Origin: an uncultured Eubacterium sp.
GTDB lineage: Bacteria > Bacillota > Clostridia > Lachnospirales > Lachnospiraceae
Length of the DNA stretch: 8,593 bases
NCBI GenBank assembly: GCA_910585745.1
Contig: CAJUFM010000094.1
Coordinates: 1-8,593, forward strand
Direction of reading: 5' to 3'
The notes beneath the pieces were generated by a model. It did no database searches. It was given only the letters and a program-made list of their open reading frames with translations, and had not been told where the DNA came from. Made by a program: the position numbers and the translations under genes. Shown in pieces: positions 5,750 through 8,593 of the stretch (position 1 is its first letter; each line of letters begins with the position of its first letter).

Positions 5750-7084
5750 TTAGGATTCACCATCCTCTTCAAAAATATCTGACATAATGGAGACGGCCTC
5801 TTCAAAACCAAATTTTTCATCTGTCCCCTGCATCAAAAAATCATTCACCGCATCGATCTTTTCGATGGCAAAATCAATACTGGGATTGGATCCGGAGCGG
5901 TATGCGCCGATGTTTATAAGATCCTCGGCTTCTCCATAGGTAGCAAGTACATTTTTCAGTATACCAGATACTCTTTTCTGGTCGTTCGTAACAATGGAAC
6001 TCATGACACGGGAGATACTCTGAAGAATATCTATCGCAGGATAATGATTCTTCTGCGCCAGCGGCCGGGACAGTACAATATGTCCATCTAAAATACCCCG
6101 GGCAGTGTCGGTGATCGGTTCATTGAAATCATCTCCATCCACCAGAACCGTATAGAGTCCAGTTATAGATCCCCGGTCCGAATTACCCGCACGTTCCAGA
6201 AGTTTTGGCATCTCCGCATACACACTGGGAGGATATCCCCTGGATACTGGAGGCTCACCGGAAGCAAGCCCGATCTCTCTCTGCGCCATAGAAAAACGAG
6301 TCAGGGAATCCATCATAAGAAGTACATCCTTCCCCTGATCCCGAAAATATTCCGCCACAGCTGTAGCTGTTTTGGCAGCCTTGTTACGGATCAGTGCCGG
6401 TTTATCCGAGGTGGCAACCACCACCACCGAACGCTTCATGCCCTCTTCGCCAAGGTCTCTCTCTATAAATTCCCGCACCTCTCTTCCACGCTCGCCGATC
6501 AGTGCGATCACATTAATATCCGCCTTTGTATTTCTGGCGAACATACCCATAAGCGTACTCTTACCCACTCCACTTCCCGCAAAAATACCGATTCTCTGTC
6601 CTTTTCCAATGGTCAGCAGGCCATCTACTGCCTTTACTCCCAAAGAAAGCACCTCGTCTATGAGCTGCCGGCTCAAAGGATCCGGCGGAGCTGCCTCCAC
6701 TGAATACAGATGGCTGGTGTCAGAAAGTGGAGGGGAATTCATCGGTTCTCCCACACCATCCAGCGTTTTCCCCAGCAGATCATCGCTGACGGGAACCTGC
6801 AGCGGCGCTCCTGTATTCTCAACCCAGCTGCCCAGTCCGACGCCCTCGACATTGTCATAAGGCATCAGAAGAACCCTGTCCTCACGGAATCCGACCACTT
6901 CTGCTTTCACAGCACCCACTGCCGAATTCGACCGTATGATACAAAGATCATTCAGCTTCGCCTCCGGACCAATGGATTCTATGGTCAGTCCCACGACCTT
7001 TGTGACTTTCCCAAGGTGCTTGAGAAAACTTCGTTCCATCAAAGCATCGTATCGGTCAAAATTTATAATCGATGAAGGATTCAT
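5750..7084 (-). CDS. fliI: Flagellum-specific ATPase FliI
   Basis: The cytoplasmic ATPase of the flagellar type III export apparatus, homologous to F1 beta. It forms a hexamer under the gate, bound by FliH and FliJ, and helps load and unfold export cargo. The 444-residue product has an N-terminal barrel domain (about 15 to 95), the Walker A loop GSGVGKST (170 to 177), the catalytic-type glutamate in LIGERGREV (E198), and Walker B VLLMMD (254 to 259). It also has the type III ATPase signature ASGEPPVSRGYPPSVYAEMP (274 to 293) and a C-terminal helical domain. All key residues look intact. Start: ATGs at 7102 and 7096 are in frame, but only the ATG at 7084 follows a good site, GGAGG (7094 to 7090) with 5-nt spacing. 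It comes 50 nt after fliH and directly abuts fliJ. Confidence 0.97.
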   Translation of the reverse strand: MNPSSIINFDRYDALMERSFLKHLGKVTKVVGLTIESIGPEAKLNDLCIIRSNSAVGAVKAEVVGFREDRVLLMPYDNVEGVGLGSWVENTGAPLQVPVSDDLLGKTLDGVGEPMNSPPLSDTSHLYSVEAAPPDPLSRQLIDEVLSLGVKAVDGLLTIGKGQRIGIFAGSGVGKSTLMGMFARNTKADINVIALIGERGREVREFIERDLGEEGMKRSVVVVATSDKPALIRNKAAKTATAVAEYFRDQGKDVLLMMDSLTRFSMAQREIGLASGEPPVSRGYPPSVYAEMPKLLERAGNSDRGSITGLYTVLVDGDDFNEPITDTARGILDGHIVLSRPLAQKNHYPAIDILQSISRVMSSIVTNDQKRVSGILKNVLATYGEAEDLINIGAYRSGSNPSIDFAIEKIDAVNDFLMQGTDEKFGFEEAVSIMSDIFEEDGES

Positions 7085-7089
7085 ACAAG

Positions 7090-7094
7090 CCTCC
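7090..7094 (-). promoter_or_regulatory. Ribosome binding site deciding the fliI start
   Basis: GGAGG lies 5 nt before the ATG at 7084. It lies inside the reading frame of the two upstream ATGs (7102 and 7096), neither of which has its own purine tract, so the shorter 444-residue form is preferred. Confidence 0.75.
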
Positions 7095-7134
7095 ATTCCC
7101 ATATTATTTTTATGCGTATTATTACAAAATCATG

Positions 7135-8010
7135 TCAGTGCACCAGCATTTTCAGATTCTGGACCAAAGAATCCAACTGTGTATGGAAACCACAATCCAC
7201 CATCTGGGTGTCTGTCTCAACGATACACTGCCCTTTTTCCAGACCTTTTTCTTCTATAAATTCTACAAAAGCGTCTCCATCCAGGGCCTGCAGAACCTCT
7301 TCCTTCCGGCTTTCCAGGAAATAGATATCCTCGGATGAAACACGGATCCGGTAATTATCAGATACATCCAGATCCTGGGCTGCGGCATGAATGAGATAAA
7401 GAATGAGGTCATCTTTCCCCTCCATCACTACACCGGTCAGCTTTTTCACAAGAGAGATCACAATCTTTACATATTTCTCTTCAATCTGACCCATGCATTC
7501 AGCAAGTTCCTCTCTCTGCTGTCTGGCCAGCTGGGAAAGTTCTTCTTCCTTCTGCTGGATCTCCTGTTCTGCCAGAGCCATTCCCTCGGAATACCCCTGC
7601 TCTTTTCCATCCTCATATGCCCTTTTTCTGGCTGTCTCAGCGGCAATCTCCGCATCGCTTCGGATGCGCTCTGCCTTTTTTCTGGCTTCTTCTACCACCT
7701 GAGCCGCCTTGTCCTCTGCCTCTTTTTGATGCTGCTGGAAAAGCTCGTCAAAATTGGTGACATTCAGCCCCGCTTTAAACTCCCCGGAATCCTCACTCTT
7801 CTCAGCACTCTCAGAAGCAGCAGCCGCCTCTCCGGCGGAATCCCCGGCAGCATGAAGCAGCGCCTTCTCCGCCTCGATCTCACTGATGGTTTTGATCTTC
7901 ACACCTTTGTCCCGAAAAGGCACGAACTCCGCTCCTTCCGAGTTGTTATCAATGACAACGGTCTCTTTCCCCTGCATATTTACAAAGGGATATTTGATTA
8001 AATTAGACAA
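7135..8010 (-). CDS. fliH: Flagellar export ATPase regulator FliH
   Basis: The peripheral stalk of the export ATPase. It binds FliI, restrains its ATPase activity, and tethers it to the C-ring. The 291-residue product begins MSNLIKYPFVNMQGKETVVI, then has an Ala/Ser/Glu low-complexity linker (about 52 to 77) and a long coiled coil (about 88 to 178). The coil contains GKEQGYSEGMALAEQE, whose glycines at 135, 139 and 143 form the GxxxG repeat known for FliH. The C-terminal ATPase-stator-like domain ends with GQCIVETDTQMVDCGFHTQL, the usual conserved stretch. The start is taken as TTG at 8010, 10 nt after GGAGGT (8026 to 8021), giving the family's SNLIK opening. This start lies inside the last codons of fliG (8-nt overlap). 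A GTG at 8022 is a weaker alternative. fliI follows after 50 nt. Confidence 0.9.
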   Translation of the reverse strand: MSNLIKYPFVNMQGKETVVIDNNSEGAEFVPFRDKGVKIKTISEIEAEKALLHAAGDSAGEAAAASESAEKSEDSGEFKAGLNVTNFDELFQQHQKEAEDKAAQVVEEARKKAERIRSDAEIAAETARKRAYEDGKEQGYSEGMALAEQEIQQKEEELSQLARQQREELAECMGQIEEKYVKIVISLVKKLTGVVMEGKDDLILYLIHAAAQDLDVSDNYRIRVSSEDIYFLESRKEEVLQALDGDAFVEFIEEKGLEKGQCIVETDTQMVDCGFHTQLDSLVQNLKMLVH

Positions 8011-8593
8011 CGATCTCGTCACCTCCGCCCCTTGATATAACAATCTCAGCGGAATCCTCAAGTTTTCTGATAATATTTACAATCTTCTGCTGTGCCTCTT
8101 CAACATCTTTCATACGCACAGGTCCCATATATTCCATATCTTCCTTGATCATTGCAGAAAGACGGGTAGACATATTGTTGAAAATGACATTCTGTACTTC
8201 TTCGTTGGCGCCCTTCAATGCCACAGCGAGCTCGCTGTTTTCCACCTCACGAAGCACACGCTGTATAGAACGGTCGTCCAGCATAAGAATATCTTCGAAT
8301 ACAAACATCTTTTTCCGGATCTCGTCTGCCAGTTCCGGCTCTTCGATCTCCAGGTTTTCCATGATATGTTTTTCGGTTCCACGGTCTACAGTATTCAATA
8401 CCTCTACGATGGAATCGATTCCGCCGACGATCGTGTAGTCCTGGTTTACCAGAGAAGCAAGTTTCTGCTCCAGTATGTTCTCCACTTCCTTGATCACATC
8501 CGGAGAGGTACGATCCATCAGTGCGATACGTTTTGCCACATCCGTCTGTTTGTCCGGCGTCAATGTACTAATGATACCTGCCGCCTGGGTCGG
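8003..8593 (-). CDS. fliG: Flagellar motor switch protein FliG, 5' part cut by window edge
   Basis: The C-ring rotor protein that receives torque from the stator and carries the switching signal. The last 196 residues are visible; at a usual length of about 335 to 340, roughly 140 are missing beyond the right edge. What remains is the rest of the middle domain (VAKRIALMDRTSPDVIKEVE, GGIDSIVEVLNTVDRGTEKH) and the full C-terminal domain. The MFVF linker motif is at visible residues 96 to 99, followed by FEDILMLDDRSIQRVLREVE, which carries the charged torque helix. Next come LAVALKGA, MGPVRMKDVEEAQQKIV and the terminal RGGGDEIVV. This resembles B. subtilis FliG closely by eye. The GGAGGT within the GGGDE codons doubles as the ribosome binding site of fliH, so the two genes are coupled. 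Confidence 0.97.
   Translation of the reverse strand, partial: PTQAAGIISTLTPDKQTDVAKRIALMDRTSPDVIKEVENILEQKLASLVNQDYTIVGGIDSIVEVLNTVDRGTEKHIMENLEIEEPELADEIRKKMFVFEDILMLDDRSIQRVLREVENSELAVALKGANEEVQNVIFNNMSTRLSAMIKEDMEYMGPVRMKDVEEAQQKIVNIIRKLEDSAEIVISRGGGDEIVV
8021..8026 (-). promoter_or_regulatory. fliH ribosome binding site inside the fliG coding region
   Basis: GGAGGT, extended to GGAGGTGA, an 8-base match to the 16S anti-Shine-Dalgarno sequence. It is encoded by the codons for the Gly-Gly-Asp of the FliG tail and lies 10 nt before the TTG taken as the fliH start. Confidence 0.7.

Noticed and set aside
6372..6860. A 162-codon open frame on the plus strand opposite fliI
   Set aside because: Antisense to the conserved ATP-binding domain of FliI; Ser/Pro/Arg-rich composition is typical of a shadow frame.
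7085..7140. A promoter upstream of fliI (CTGACA as -35 with CATAAA as -10)
   Set aside because: The -10 matches only 4 of 6 and lacks its first T. The spacer is 18 nt in generic AT-rich DNA, and no sigma-28 pattern is present.
7387..8001. A 204-codon open frame on the plus strand opposite fliH
   Set aside because: It is antisense to a well supported FliH. The coiled coil of FliH gives an antisense strand poor in stop codons. The product matches no family I know, and it has no convincing ribosome binding site.

Overview
This window is a piece of a core flagellar operon from an anaerobic Firmicute. The best fit is Clostridia of the Lachnospiraceae type (Roseburia, Agathobacter and relatives). 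That placement rests on the gene order, strong purine-rich ribosome binding sites, moderate GC with AT-rich gaps, and protein features such as an MMRS start on FlgE and a FliK with a long acidic middle. It is inferred from pattern memory, not from a search.

Every gene is on the minus strand, so transcription runs from high to low coordinates: fliG (3' part only), fliH, fliI, fliJ, ylxF/motE-like, fliK, flgD, a TIGR02530-type flagellar operon gene, flgE, and the start of flbD/swrD. No stretch longer than 300 bases lacks a gene. The longest gaps are 149 nt before fliK, 109 nt before flgE and 99 nt before flbD.

The genes form three functional blocks. FliG is the rotor protein that receives torque from the stator. 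FliH, FliI and FliJ are the ATPase complex of the flagellar type III export apparatus. FliK (hook-length ruler), FlgD (hook cap) and FlgE (hook subunit) build the hook using that export route. The YlxF/MotE-like membrane protein sits between the export and hook blocks, and FlbD (SwrD in Bacillus) begins a probable stator-linked block beyond the left edge.

The upstream genes are tightly packed. fliH overlaps fliG, and fliJ abuts the fliI stop; both appear to use TTG starts. The hook genes instead have leaders that can fold into hairpins. Two places deserve a second look: the fliK leader, which holds a possible 12-codon ORF and mutually exclusive pairings that reach the Shine-Dalgarno sequence, and the flgE-flbD gap, which pairs a terminator-like hairpin with a good extended -10 promoter. 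I see no mobile element, CRISPR array, tRNA or rRNA, and no evidence for a wholly new system. The gene content is ordinary core motility machinery.
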